The notes under the pieces were generated by a model, which worked only from the letters and a program-made list of their open reading frames with translations, was not told the origin of the DNA and did no database searches. A stretch of 64,000 bases of DNA from positions 29,897 to 93,896 of the forward strand of contig NZ_JAENHP010000034.1 in assembly GCF_016834655.1 (NCBI RefSeq), in the 5' to 3' direction. Positions 41,671 through 50,280 of the stretch are shown piece by piece. The translations under genes were made by a program, and so were the position numbers. Position 1 is the first letter of the stretch; every line of letters starts with the position of its first letter. This DNA comes from Paractinoplanes ovalisporus. Its GTDB lineage: Bacteria; Actinomycetota; Actinomycetes; Mycobacteriales; Micromonosporaceae.

Positions 41671-42516
41671 TCACAACCTGCAATTCGCGATGTCGGTCAC
41701 CAGGATAGCCCGGGCGCCCAGCTCGTAGAGCTCGTCCATCACGCGGTGCACGTCCTTGCGGGGCACCATCGCCTGCACGGCCACCCAGCCCTCGCGGTGC
41801 AACGGCGAGACGGTGGGCGACTCGATGCCGGGGGTGAGCGCGCCGGCGCTGTCGAGCAGATCGGCCCGTACGTCGTAGGCCAGCATCACGTAGGAGCGCG
41901 CGACCAGCACACCCTGCAGGCGGCGGATCAGCTGGGAGACGCCGGCCGGGGCGGATCCCTCAGCCGGGCCGATCATGATCGCCGACGAGCGCAGCAGCGG
42001 CTCGCCGAGCGTCACCAGGCCGGCCTGGCGCAGCGTGGCGCCGGTCTCGACCACGTCGGCGATGAGGTCGGCGACGCCGAGGCGGACGGCATTTTCGACC
42101 GCGCCGTCGAGCCGGACGACCTCGGCCTTGAGGTCGTGCTCGGCCAGGTAGCGCTCGACCACGCCGGGGTAGGCGGTGGCGATGCGCTTGCCGCCGATCT
42201 CGTCGGCCGAGCTCAGCGCGCCGTCGGGGGCGGCCCAGCGGAAGGTCGCGCCGCCGAAGTTCAGGTCGAGCATCTCGGTGGCCGGGACGCCGGAGTCGAC
42301 CAGCAGGTCGCGGCCGGTGATGCCGAGGTCGAGGTCGCCCGAGCCGACGTAGGTGGCGATGTCACGGGGCCGCAGGTAGAAGAACTCGACGTTGTTCGCC
42401 TCGTCGCGGCAGATCAGGTCTTTGGGGTCGGTGCGCTGGCGGTAACCCGCGTCGCGCAGCATCTGGGACGCGGGCTGGGACAGGGTCCCCTTGTTGGGAA
42501 CGGCGATGCGCAGCAT
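41671..42516 (-). CDS. hisG: ATP phosphoribosyltransferase, long form
   Basis: First committed step of histidine synthesis. The 281-residue protein starts MLRIAVPNKGTLSQPASQMLRDAGY. It has the PRPP-binding region around VRLGVADLIADVVETGATLRQAGL and a C-terminal ACT-like regulatory domain (SPLHREGWVAVQAMVPRKDVHRVMDELYELGARAILVTDIANCRL), so it is the histidine-inhibited long form. hisE lies 48 bp upstream. Confidence 0.96.
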   Translation of the reverse strand: MLRIAVPNKGTLSQPASQMLRDAGYRQRTDPKDLICRDEANNVEFFYLRPRDIATYVGSGDLDLGITGRDLLVDSGVPATEMLDLNFGGATFRWAAPDGALSSADEIGGKRIATAYPGVVERYLAEHDLKAEVVRLDGAVENAVRLGVADLIADVVETGATLRQAGLVTLGEPLLRSSAIMIGPAEGSAPAGVSQLIRRLQGVLVARSYVMLAYDVRADLLDSAGALTPGIESPTVSPLHREGWVAVQAMVPRKDVHRVMDELYELGARAILVTDIANCRL

Positions 42517-42564
42517 GACGGACGTGCTCCTTCTCTTGGTCTTCACGAGAGGCGAGGTGGCACG

Positions 42565-42828
42565 TCACAGATGTCGATACACGTCCTTCAGCTCGAGCCC
42601 GGTCGCGATCATCAGGACCTGGGCCTGGTAGAGCAGCTGGGAGATCTCCTCGGCGGCCCGCTCGGGGCCCTCGTGCTCGGCGGCCATCCAGGATTCGGCC
42701 GCCTCTTCGACGACCTTCTTCCCGATGAAGTGGACTCCGCGCTCCAGGGCGGCGACGGTGCCGGAACCCGGGGTCCCCTCCGCCGCTTTCGCCTGAAGCT
42801 CGGCGAACAGCTCTTCGAACGTCTTCAC
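42565..42828 (-). CDS. hisE: Phosphoribosyl-ATP pyrophosphatase
   Basis: Second step of histidine synthesis. The 87-residue all-helical MazG-like enzyme includes KTFEELFAELQAKA, VHFIGKKVVEEAAESWMAAE (EExxE metal site) and EISQLLYQAQVLMIATGL. The GTG at 42828 is set by homology; no ribosome site is present. CAAAAT a few bases upstream suggests a near-leaderless mRNA. Confidence 0.93.
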   Translation of the reverse strand: MKTFEELFAELQAKAAEGTPGSGTVAALERGVHFIGKKVVEEAAESWMAAEHEGPERAAEEISQLLYQAQVLMIATGLELKDVYRHL

Positions 42829-42904
42829 GCGGCCATTTTGCCAACTCGTCACGGGATGGCGACGAACGGCCCCAGCAGGTGAGACGTGCCCTAGGCTCCC
42901 GGAC

Positions 42905-43777
42905 ATGGTCAGCCGATTCACCCTTCTCACCACCGGCGGCGCCGTCCTCGCGCTCGCCGCCCTCGCGGGCTGCTCGCCCGTCGAGGAGAACGCCGCCCCC
43001 ACCGCGTCGGCCAGTGCCTCCGCCGACGTTTGCCCTGCTGGCGCCCTTGTTACCCGCACCGCGGGCAAGTTGACGATCGGCACCGACAACCCGGCCTACG
43101 AGCCGTGGTTCTCCGACAACGACCCGAAGAACGGCAAGGGCTTCGAGTCGGCCGTCGCCTACCAGGTCGCGCAGCGTCTGGGCTATTCGCCGGACAACGT
43201 GATCTGGACCTCTGTGACGTTCAACAACGCCATCGCGCCGGGTCCGAAGACCTTCGACTTCGACATCAACCAGTTCTCCGTCACGCCCGAACGGCGGAAC
43301 GCGGTGGACTTCTCGTCGCCCTACTACCTCGTACGGCAGACGGTGATCACCACCAAGGGCTCGAAGATCGCGAATGCCAAGACGCTGGCCGAGCTCAAGG
43401 GCGCCAAGCTCGGCGCCCAGGTCGGCACGACCAGCTACCAGGCCCTGACCGACCTGATCAAGCCCAGCAGCCAGCCGTCGGTGTTCAACAACAACGACGA
43501 CGCCAAGGCGGCGCTGGTCAACGGCACGGTCGACGGCATCGTGGTCGACCTGCCGACCGCGTTCTACATGACCGCGGCCGAGCTCGACAACGGCGTCATC
43601 GTCGGTCAGCTTCCGCAGGTGGGCGTGCCCGAGCAGTTCGGTCTCGTGCTCGACAAGGGCTCGGCCCTGACCAGCTGCGTCAGCACGGCCGTCGACCAGC
43701 TGCGACAGGACGGCACGCTCGCGGTGCTCGAGAAGACCTGGCTGGCCGACACGGGCGGGGCCCCCGAACTCCAGTGA
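42905..43777 (+). CDS. Amino-acid ABC transporter substrate-binding lipoprotein
   Basis: The 290-residue protein has a lipoprotein signal ending LALAALAGC (lipobox, Cys near residue 23). The family 3 solute-binding domain follows: LTIGTDNPAYEPWF, GKGFESAVAYQVAQRLGY, FDFDINQFSVTPERRNAVDFSSPYY and LGAQVGTTSYQAL. It probably binds a polar amino acid. TAGGCT at 42892-42897 is 7 nt before the ATG. It is the first gene of a three-gene importer operon. Confidence 0.92.
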   Translation: MVSRFTLLTTGGAVLALAALAGCSPVEENAAPTASASASADVCPAGALVTRTAGKLTIGTDNPAYEPWFSDNDPKNGKGFESAVAYQVAQRLGYSPDNVIWTSVTFNNAIAPGPKTFDFDINQFSVTPERRNAVDFSSPYYLVRQTVITTKGSKIANAKTLAELKGAKLGAQVGTTSYQALTDLIKPSSQPSVFNNNDDAKAALVNGTVDGIVVDLPTAFYMTAAELDNGVIVGQLPQVGVPEQFGLVLDKGSALTSCVSTAVDQLRQDGTLAVLEKTWLADTGGAPELQ

Positions 43778-44652
43778 GCTCCGACACCACCCCACGGCCT
43801 CACCAGCCGAGCACGGTCCAGCGGGAGCGGATCGCCTATCGCCGCAAGCGGGCGATCCGTTCCACGCTGCTCGCCGCCCTGTCGACCGCCGTGGTCGGGC
43901 TGCTGCTCTATCTCGGCGTCACCGGCTCGCCGGGCTGGGAGCGGGTCAAGGCGTCGTTCTTCGACTGGGACATCGCCGTCAAGGCGCTGACCGGCCGGGA
44001 CAACTACCCCTCGATCCTCTCCGGGCTGTGGCTGAACATCCGGCTGATGGTGATCTGCACGGCCTGCGCGCTGGCGCTCGGGCTGCTCATCGCGATCCTG
44101 CGCACCCTGCGGGGGCCGGTCACTTTTCCCGTACGGGCGTTGGCCACGACCTACACGTACTCGTTCCGCGGCCTCCCGCTGATCATCGTGATCTACCTGT
44201 TCGCGTTTGGCATCCCGGGTCTGCGGTTGCAGGGCACGCCGAGCGTCACCGTGCTCGGGGCGGCGGCGATCGTGGTCACGTACGGGGCGTACCTGGCCGA
44301 GGTGTTCCGGGCCGGCATCGAGTCGGTGCACCCCAGTCAGGTGGCGGCGGCCCGCTCGCTCGGGCTGAGCTATCGCCGCACCATGCGCCACGTGGTGCTG
44401 CCCCAGGCCATCCGGCGGGTCACGCCGCCGCTGCTCAACGACACGGTGGCCCTGCAGAAGGACGTCGGCCTGATCTCGCTGGCCGGCCCCATCGACGCGA
44501 TCCGGGCCGCGCAGATCAACCAGGCCGGCACGGCGAACTTCACCCCGTACGTGGTCGCGGGTGTGCTCTTCGTCCTGCTGGCGCTGCCGCTGATCGGGGT
44601 CACCGACTGGGTGACGCTACGGGCCGCCCGGCGGCAGAACGCGGGTAACTGA
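43774..44652 (+). CDS. Amino-acid ABC transporter permease
   Basis: The 292-residue HisM/GlnP-type permease starts GTG at 43774, overlapping the binding-protein stop (GTGA). TM helices are visible at IRSTLLAALSTAVVGLLLYLGV, NIRLMVICTACALALGLLIAIL, LIIVIYLFAFGIPG, VTVLGAAAIVVTYGAYLAEVF and VVAGVLFVLLALPLIGVTDWV. The EAA coupling loop is VFRAGIESVHPSQVAAARSLGLSY. The N-terminal cytoplasmic tail of about 30 basic residues is longer than usual. Confidence 0.93.
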   Translation: MSSDTTPRPHQPSTVQRERIAYRRKRAIRSTLLAALSTAVVGLLLYLGVTGSPGWERVKASFFDWDIAVKALTGRDNYPSILSGLWLNIRLMVICTACALALGLLIAILRTLRGPVTFPVRALATTYTYSFRGLPLIIVIYLFAFGIPGLRLQGTPSVTVLGAAAIVVTYGAYLAEVFRAGIESVHPSQVAAARSLGLSYRRTMRHVVLPQAIRRVTPPLLNDTVALQKDVGLISLAGPIDAIRAAQINQAGTANFTPYVVAGVLFVLLALPLIGVTDWVTLRAARRQNAGN

Positions 44653-45392
44653 TGCTTCTTTCGTGCACCGACGTCCGCAAGACGTTCGGCCCCAACGTGG
44701 TGCTCGACAACCTCTCGCTCGACGTGGACGAGCACGAGGTGGTCGCGCTGATCGGCGCTTCCGGTTCGGGCAAGTCGACCCTGCTGCGCTGCGTCAACCT
44801 GCTCACCGAGATCGACGACGGCGTGGTCCGGCTGGACGGCGAGGACATCACCGATCCGCGGGTCGACGCCGACCTCGTACGGCAGAAGATCGGTCTGGTC
44901 TTCCAGAGCTACAACCTGTTCCCGCACATGACCGTCCTGGACAACATCACGCTGGCGCCCGTACGGGTCCACAAGCGGCCCGTGCCGGAGGCGCGTTCCC
45001 AGGCGATGGAGTGGCTTGACCGGGTCGGCCTCGCCGACAAGTCGGGCAGCTATCCGGATCGTCTGTCCGGTGGTCAGCAGCAGCGCGTCGCGATCGTGCG
45101 GGCACTGGTCAACAGCCCGCGGCTCCTGCTGCTGGACGAGGTCACCTCGGCGCTCGACCCCGAACTGGTGGGCGAGGTGCTCACGATGATCCGCGAGCTC
45201 AAGGGCGAGGGGATGACGATGGTGCTGGCCACGCACGAGATGGGCTTCGCCCGTCAGGTGGCCGACCGGGTCGCGTTCCTCGACAGCGGACGCGTGCTCG
45301 AACAGGGGCCGCCCGAGCAGGTGCTGGGCGAGCCGGTCGAGGCGCGGACCCGGCAGTTCCTGGCCCGCATCATCGAGGCCGGCCGCCTCTGA
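44652..45392 (+). CDS. Amino-acid ABC transporter ATP-binding protein
   Basis: The 246-residue GlnQ/HisP-type ATPase has Walker A GASGSGKST, VFQSYNLFPHMTVLDNI, signature LSGGQQQR, Walker B LLLLDEVTSALDPELVGEVL and H-loop LATHEMGFARQVADRVAFLD. The ATG overlaps the permease stop by one base (TGATG), completing the importer operon. Confidence 0.95.
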   Translation: MLLSCTDVRKTFGPNVVLDNLSLDVDEHEVVALIGASGSGKSTLLRCVNLLTEIDDGVVRLDGEDITDPRVDADLVRQKIGLVFQSYNLFPHMTVLDNITLAPVRVHKRPVPEARSQAMEWLDRVGLADKSGSYPDRLSGGQQQRVAIVRALVNSPRLLLLDEVTSALDPELVGEVLTMIRELKGEGMTMVLATHEMGFARQVADRVAFLDSGRVLEQGPPEQVLGEPVEARTRQFLARIIEAGRL

Positions 45393-45506
45393 CCGCCGTA
45401 ATGGTCTGGCGCATCGACACCGCTGCATGACATCGTGCAACGGCGGGCACGGGGGTGAACCGCCGAAATACGGGGAGGCGGCCCTCTGCCCTGGGAGAGG
45501 ACCGTT

Positions 45507-45923
45507 ATGCGCCGAATTCTGGCTTTCTCCGGCCTTCTGGCCGCTCTCGTCACCGGATCCCTGCTGATCGCGCCGGCCGCCAACGCCGCCACCGGCCCGT
45601 CGTCGACCCGGATCGACTCGGTCGACCGGCGTCAGCAGGGTGACCGGGTTCTGGTGAACCTGAGCTACAACTGCCCGGCCGGGGCGAGGATCCAGCTCGT
45701 CGTGACCGTCACCGCGGCCAACGGCGACCGCATCGCGCAGGGCACCCGGCAGAAGCGGGCCGACTGCACGGGCGACTGGGCCGCCACCGAGCTGCGGGTC
45801 GACCGTGATCTCGCGGGCGCTCTGTTCATCGTCGGGCAGGCCACCGCGCGTACGGTGCGCACGGTCTGCGACGACACCAGCTGCGAGACCATCCCGTTCG
45901 ACGAAGCCATCCGGATCAGCTGA
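45507..45923 (+). CDS. Secreted four-Cys protein A, unknown function
   Basis: The 138-residue protein has a Sec signal peptide (LAFSGLLAALVTGSLLIAPAANA, cleavage probably after ANA). The small beta-rich mature domain has four Cys, in NCPAGARIQLVVTV, RADCTGDW and VCDDTSCETIPF. It is a paralogue of the next gene, sharing CPAG, a central C-G and CDD.xC. GGGAGAGGACC lies before the ATG. No family recognised. Confidence 0.75.
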   Translation: MRRILAFSGLLAALVTGSLLIAPAANAATGPSSTRIDSVDRRQQGDRVLVNLSYNCPAGARIQLVVTVTAANGDRIAQGTRQKRADCTGDWAATELRVDRDLAGALFIVGQATARTVRTVCDDTSCETIPFDEAIRIS

Positions 45924-45934
45924 GGCAGGTCACT

Positions 45935-46351
45935 GTGCGCCGACGTATCGCTCTTGCTTCCGTCCTGTCCGCCTTCGCCTTCGCCTCCATCGGCGCGGCA
46001 CCGGCCTATGCCGCTGCCGACGCCACCATCGACGTCATGTGGGCCTTCCGAGTCGCCCGCGGCGCGGCCGTCGACGTGTCGTACGGGATCACCTGCCCGG
46101 CCGGCTACCAGGCGACCGTGACCGTCTCGCTCGACCAGGTCCGCAAGGACGGCCTTCGGGCCAGCGGCACCGTGACCGAGCAGCTGACCTGCGCCGGCAC
46201 CGGCGTGCTGGAGATGGGCCGGGTCACCGCGAGCGTCACCGGGGCCCCGTTCCAGGCCGGCAAGGCGACCCTGGCCATCCTGGCGACCGGCTGCGACGAC
46301 CAGGACTGCTTCGCCGTGCCGGTCAACCAGGACATCCACGTGCAGAACTAG
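45935..46351 (+). CDS. Secreted four-Cys protein B, paralogue of the preceding gene
   Basis: The 138-residue protein has a signal peptide (IALASVLSAFAFASIGAAPAYA) and the same cysteine layout as its neighbour (TCPAGYQATVTVSL, LTCAGTG, GCDDQDCFAVPV). The GTG at 45935 is preceded by GAGGCAGG. The pair probably arose by tandem duplication. Its stop abuts the ribH stop with no space between. Confidence 0.75.
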   Translation: MRRRIALASVLSAFAFASIGAAPAYAAADATIDVMWAFRVARGAAVDVSYGITCPAGYQATVTVSLDQVRKDGLRASGTVTEQLTCAGTGVLEMGRVTASVTGAPFQAGKATLAILATGCDDQDCFAVPVNQDIHVQN

Positions 46352-46828
46352 TTACGGCTTGGCCAGCTCCCGGAGGGCAAGGGCCGCGTCGAGCACGGCC
46401 ACCGTGCTCTGCCAGCCCTTGTCCTCCACCGAGTCTTCCAGGCCGGCACGGTCACGGGCCTGGCCCAGGCTCATCACGGTCAGCACGCCGTGCGCGACCG
46501 GGGTCTGCTCGTCGAGCGCGACCCGGGTCAGACCGGCGGTGACGGCGTCACAGACGTACTTGAAATGGTCGGTCTCGCCCTTGATGACCACGCCCAGCGC
46601 CACCACCGCGTCGCACTTGCGGGCCAGGGCCTGCGCCACGACCGGCAACTCGACCGAGCCCGCCACCCGCATCACCACCACGTCCTCGACGCCGCACTCC
46701 TGCGCTGCCGCCCGCGCCCGCTCGATCATGTGATCAACCAGGTCGGAGTGCCAGCGCGAGCCGACGATCCCGAGCCGCAGCCCGGCCGCGTCGACCGTCT
46801 CCAAATGCGGATCACCGAAGCCGGCCAT
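46352..46828 (-). CDS. ribH: 6,7-dimethyl-8-ribityllumazine synthase
   Basis: Penultimate step of riboflavin synthesis; assembles as an icosahedral or pentameric shell. The 158 residues include LGIVGSRWHSDLVDHM (substrate Trp), VAGSVELPVVAQAL, VALGVVIKGETDHFKYVCDAVTAGL with the catalytic His, and TPVAHGVLTVMSLGQARDR. Last gene of the rib operon, 46 bp after ribBA. Confidence 0.96.
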   Translation of the reverse strand: MAGFGDPHLETVDAAGLRLGIVGSRWHSDLVDHMIERARAAAQECGVEDVVVMRVAGSVELPVVAQALARKCDAVVALGVVIKGETDHFKYVCDAVTAGLTRVALDEQTPVAHGVLTVMSLGQARDRAGLEDSVEDKGWQSTVAVLDAALALRELAKP

Positions 46829-46874
46829 AAGTCCCCCTCGTTTGGTTCATCCTCGCCCTGAACGGCGGGAAAAA

Positions 46875-48080
46875 TCAGCCCAATGCCTCGAACAAGTGCC
46901 CCATGCGATCCCGCTTGGTCCGCAGGTAACGCACGTTCTCGGGGTGCAGCCGCACCGGCAGCGCCTCGCGGCCGGTGATGGTCAGCCCGTAGCCCTCGAG
47001 CCCGGCCCGCTTGGCCGGATTGTTGGTGAGCAGCCGCATCGAGCGCACACCCAGGTCGTAGAGGATCTGCGCACCGGTGCCGTAGTCGCGGGCGTCGGCC
47101 GGCAGCCCCAGTTCGAGGTTGGCGTCGACCGTGTCGAACCCGCGGTCCTGCAGTTGGTAGGCCTGCAGCTTGTGCAGCAAGCCGATCCCCCGGCCCTCGT
47201 GCCCGCGCATGTAGAGCACCACGCCCCGGCCGGCCGCGGCCACCCGTTCGAGGGCGGCGTCGAGCTGGGGGCCGCAGTCGCAGCGCTGCGAGCCGAACAC
47301 GTCGCCGGTGAGGCACTCCGAGTGGACGCGGACCAGCACGTCCTCGCCGTCGCCGAGTTCGCCGTAGACCAGGGCGACGTGCTCGCTGTCGTCGGTCAGC
47401 GACCGGTAGCCGACCGCCGTGAACAGGCCCTGCTCGGTGGGCAGCCGGGTCTCGACCACCCGCTCGACCTGGGTCTCGCGGTGCCGCCGGTAGGCGATCA
47501 GCTCGGTGATGCTGATCAGGGCGAGGTCGTGCTCGACGGCGAACTTCTCGAGGTCGGGGCGGCGCTGCATGGTGCCGTCGTCGTTGACCATTTCGCACAG
47601 CACGCCCGCCGGACGCAGCCCGGCCAGCACGGACAGGTCGATGGCGGCCTCGGTGTGGCCGGGGCGGCGCAGCACCCCGCCCGGCTTGGCCCGCAGCGGC
47701 ACGACGTGGCCGGGGCGCGACAGGTCCGACGGCTTGGTCTCCTCCGAGGCCAGCAGGCGGATGGTGCGGGCCCGGTCGGCGGCCGAGATGCCGGTGGAGA
47801 CACCCTCGCGGGCGTCGACGGTCACGGCGTACGCGGTGCCGCGCGCGTCCTGGTTGGTGTGGAACATCGGCGGGAGGTCGAGACGGTCGGCCTCGTCCTC
47901 GGTGATCGGCACGCAGATGTAACCCGACGTGTAGCGCACCATGAACGCGACCAGCTCCGGCGTGGCCTTCTCGGCCGCGAAGATCAGGTCACCCTCGTTC
48001 TCGCGGTCCTCGTTGTCGACCACGATCACCGGGCGTCCCGCCGCGATGTCCGCGATCGCGCGCTCGACCTGCTCAAACAT
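46875..48080 (-). CDS. ribBA: Bifunctional DHBP synthase / GTP cyclohydrolase II
   Basis: The 401-residue fusion has an N-terminal 3,4-dihydroxy-2-butanone-4-phosphate synthase domain (VDNEDRENEGDLIFAAE, GHVVPLRAKPGGVLRRPGHTEAA, EMVNDDGTMQR). The C-terminal GTP cyclohydrolase II domain has zinc ligands in SECLTGDVFGSQRCDCGPQL and GQRGHEGRGIG-like MRGHEGRGIGLLHKL. Both entry reactions of riboflavin synthesis are thus in one chain. The ATG at 48080 overlaps the ribE end by 8 nt. Confidence 0.96.
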   Translation of the reverse strand: MFEQVERAIADIAAGRPVIVVDNEDRENEGDLIFAAEKATPELVAFMVRYTSGYICVPITEDEADRLDLPPMFHTNQDARGTAYAVTVDAREGVSTGISAADRARTIRLLASEETKPSDLSRPGHVVPLRAKPGGVLRRPGHTEAAIDLSVLAGLRPAGVLCEMVNDDGTMQRRPDLEKFAVEHDLALISITELIAYRRHRETQVERVVETRLPTEQGLFTAVGYRSLTDDSEHVALVYGELGDGEDVLVRVHSECLTGDVFGSQRCDCGPQLDAALERVAAAGRGVVLYMRGHEGRGIGLLHKLQAYQLQDRGFDTVDANLELGLPADARDYGTGAQILYDLGVRSMRLLTNNPAKRAGLEGYGLTITGREALPVRLHPENVRYLRTKRDRMGHLFEALG

Positions 48081-48672
48081 TGCGGCCTCCCAGCATCTTC
48101 TCCACGTACTTGGCGATCACGTCGACCTCGAGGTTCACCGGTTCACCCGGCTGCTTGCTGCCGAGCACGGTCAGCTTGGACGTCGTGGGGATCATCCCGA
48201 TGCTGAACGTCTCGTCGTCGACGGCCATGACGGTCAGCGAGACCCCGTCGACGGTGATCGAGCCCTTCTCGACCACGTACTTCGCGAGCTCGACCGGGAG
48301 CGAGAACCGCACGACCTCCCAGTCGGCGGCCGGCTCGCGGGCGATGACCCGCGCGACGCCGTCCACGTGGCCCTGCACCAGGTGGCCGCCGAGGCGGCTG
48401 CCCAGCGCGGCCGCCCGCTCCAGGTTGACCTGGCTGCCCACCTCGAGCGCGCCCAGCGAGGAGCGGCGCAGCGTCTCGCCCATCACGTCGGCGGTGAACA
48501 CGCCGTCGACGTTGTCGATCACGGTGAGACAGACGCCGTTGACCGAGATCGAGTCGCCGTGCCGCGCGTCCCCGGTGACCAGCGGACCCTTGATCTTGAT
48601 GACCGCGGAGTCGCCTCCCTGGTCGTCGAGGCGTACGACCTCGCCCAGCTCTTCGACGATGCCCGTGAACAT
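48073..48672 (-). CDS. ribE: Riboflavin synthase alpha chain
   Basis: The 199-residue protein with two lumazine-binding barrels dismutates lumazine to riboflavin. It starts MFTGIVEELGEV; the repeats show GDSISVNGVCLTV...MGETLRRSSLG...GGHLVQGHVDG and GSITVDGVSLTV...TTSKLT. It lies 47 bp after ribD and overlaps ribBA by 8 nt. Confidence 0.96.
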   Translation of the reverse strand: MFTGIVEELGEVVRLDDQGGDSAVIKIKGPLVTGDARHGDSISVNGVCLTVIDNVDGVFTADVMGETLRRSSLGALEVGSQVNLERAAALGSRLGGHLVQGHVDGVARVIAREPAADWEVVRFSLPVELAKYVVEKGSITVDGVSLTVMAVDDETFSIGMIPTTSKLTVLGSKQPGEPVNLEVDVIAKYVEKMLGGRNV

Positions 48673-48719
48673 CCGGTCTCCTTCTTGGGCTTTTTGTCCT
48701 CTTTGACGGGATTCTCGCA

Positions 48720-49775
48720 TCAGCCCTCCTTCTGCCGGAGGGCCGCGGTGAAGCGCAGGTCGGGGCCGATCTGCGCGATGTCCTTGAGGTCGAGCTCGAT
48801 GGCGTCGCCGATCGTGGCCACGCCCGCGTCGACCAGGGCGGCCTTGCCCGCGCCGAGCAGCTTGGGCGCCACATAGCCGATGACCTGGTCGACCAGGCCG
48901 GCCTCGAGGAAGGCGCCGGCCAGCGTGGGGCCACCCTCGAGCAGCACCGAGCGGATGCCGCGGCCGAACAGCGCGGCCAGCAGCGCGTTCAGGTCGACGC
49001 GGCCGTCCGGGCCGGCGCCGAGCTCGCGCCGGGTGGCGATCCAGGTGGGTGCGGCGGCGTCCTTCACTCGCGCTTTTTCCGGCGTACGCCCGTCGGAGTC
49101 GACGACCACGCGGAGCGGCTGCTTGATCGCGAGGGTGCCGTCCTTGAGGTCGCGGACGGTGAGCTGGGGATCGTCGGCGATGACGGTGCCGACACCGGCC
49201 ACGATCGCGTCCACGGTGCCGCGCAGCACGTGCACGTCCGAGCGGGCGGGCGCCGAGGTGATCCACTGACTGGTGCCGTCGGCGGCAGCCGAGCGACCGT
49301 CCAGGGTGGCGGCGAACTTCCAGGTCACGTACGGGCGGCCGCGGCGCACGGCGGTCAGCCAGGCGATGTTGCCCTCGGTCGCTTCCAGACGGCGTACGCC
49401 GGTCTCGACCTGAACCCCGGCGGCGCGCATCGTGACCGAACCGCCGGCTGCGACCGGTGTCGGGTCGTCGACCGCGATCACGACCCGCCGGATGCCCGCG
49501 TTGATCAGGGCCTGGCTGCAGGGGCCGGTGCGTCCGGTGTGGTTGCAGGGTTCCAGGGTGACGATCGCGGTGCCGCCGCGGGCGCGGTTGCCGGCCTGGG
49601 CGAGCGCGACGATCTCGGCGTGCGGGCCGCCGGCGTAGGCGTGGAAGCCCTCGCCGACGATCTCGCCGTCGCCGTCCAGCAGGATGCAGCCGACCACCGG
49701 GTTGGGGCTGGTCGTGCCGAGTCCGCGGGCGGCCAGCGCGATCGCGCGGCGCATCGCCTCGTCCTCGGTCACCAT
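48720..49775 (-). CDS. ribD: Bifunctional riboflavin deaminase/reductase
   Basis: The 351-residue fusion has an N-terminal deaminase with zinc ligands in GGPHAEIVAL and TLEPCNHTGRTGPCSQAL. The C-terminal reductase, a dihydrofolate-reductase-like fold, shows PYVTWKFAATLDGRSAAADGTSQWITS and SVLLEGGPTLAGAFLEAGLVDQVIGYVAPKLLG. First gene of the rib operon, downstream of the FMN riboswitch; GAGAGGACC precedes the start. Confidence 0.96.
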   Translation of the reverse strand: MVTEDEAMRRAIALAARGLGTTSPNPVVGCILLDGDGEIVGEGFHAYAGGPHAEIVALAQAGNRARGGTAIVTLEPCNHTGRTGPCSQALINAGIRRVVIAVDDPTPVAAGGSVTMRAAGVQVETGVRRLEATEGNIAWLTAVRRGRPYVTWKFAATLDGRSAAADGTSQWITSAPARSDVHVLRGTVDAIVAGVGTVIADDPQLTVRDLKDGTLAIKQPLRVVVDSDGRTPEKARVKDAAAPTWIATRRELGAGPDGRVDLNALLAALFGRGIRSVLLEGGPTLAGAFLEAGLVDQVIGYVAPKLLGAGKAALVDAGVATIGDAIELDLKDIAQIGPDLRFTAALRQKEG

Positions 49776-49788
49776 CGGTGTGGTCCTC

Positions 49789-49818
49789 TCACAGCGCGGT
49801 TCGGTTCACGCGCTGTGA
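49789..49818 (-). promoter_or_regulatory. Hairpin at the ribD ribosome site (riboswitch expression platform)
   Basis: TCACAGCGCG and CGCGCTGTGA form a perfect 10-bp stem with a 10-nt loop; on the RNA the stem ends right at GAGAGGAC, the ribD Shine-Dalgarno. Its arms contain CAGCGCG and CGCGCTG, the same two strings that form helix P1 of the riboswitch, so exchange pairing is possible. Confidence 0.6.
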
Positions 49819-49911
49819 CACTGAGGGAGAAAACGCCGGGAATCGGGCACGAGGGTACGCTTCGCGCACCCCGGCCGTGAGCTGATTTCACGCAGCCCAG
49901 GGTCCGATTCC

Positions 49912-50089
49912 GCGCGCTGTCTCCCATCCGGACTGTCTGACCGGGCCTTGTCGCCCCGATCAACCGTCGGCCCCGGATTTTCACCAGGTCCACCGTCCGT
50001 CGTGAGGAACGACGTCCGGGTCGCGGGCTTACCGATCAGTTGATCGGATCACCGCCGGTTCGGAATTTCACCGAGTCCCGCCAGCGCGT
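49912..50089 (-). ncRNA. FMN riboswitch (RFN element)
   Basis: The leftward strand shows the conserved RFN segments in order: GGCGGGACTCGGTGAAATTC, ACCGGCGGTGATC, AAGCCCGCGA, GGTGAAAATCCGGGGCCGAC, GGTTGATC, and CAGTCCGGATGGGAGA. Helix P1 is CGCGCTG/CAGCGCG (50082-50088 with 49913-49919). It lies 137 bp upstream of ribD and should shut down the rib operon when FMN is high. Confidence 0.95.
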
Positions 50090-50216
50090 GGTGGGTCACC
50101 CCCGAGTTTGACACGACAACCAGTTTTTGCCACCCCAAGGGCGAGCCATCTCACATCCGCCCGCGCTCGCGGCCCGCTCACCAGCACTTTCGTCAGGCGC
50201 TCGCACGCGCGGGCTC

Positions 50217-50270
50217 CACCGCCGCGCCGCCGCCCACCGCCGCGCCGCCGCCCACCGCCGCGCCGCCGCC
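50217..50270. repeat. Three 18-bp GC-only tandem repeats
   Basis: CACCGCCGCGCCGCCGCC occurs three times head to tail at 50217, 50235 and 50253, between the Rec-GGDEF stop and the riboswitch. The rest of 50090-50280 shows no gene. Confidence 0.85.
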
Positions 50271-50280
50271 GCGCCGTGGG

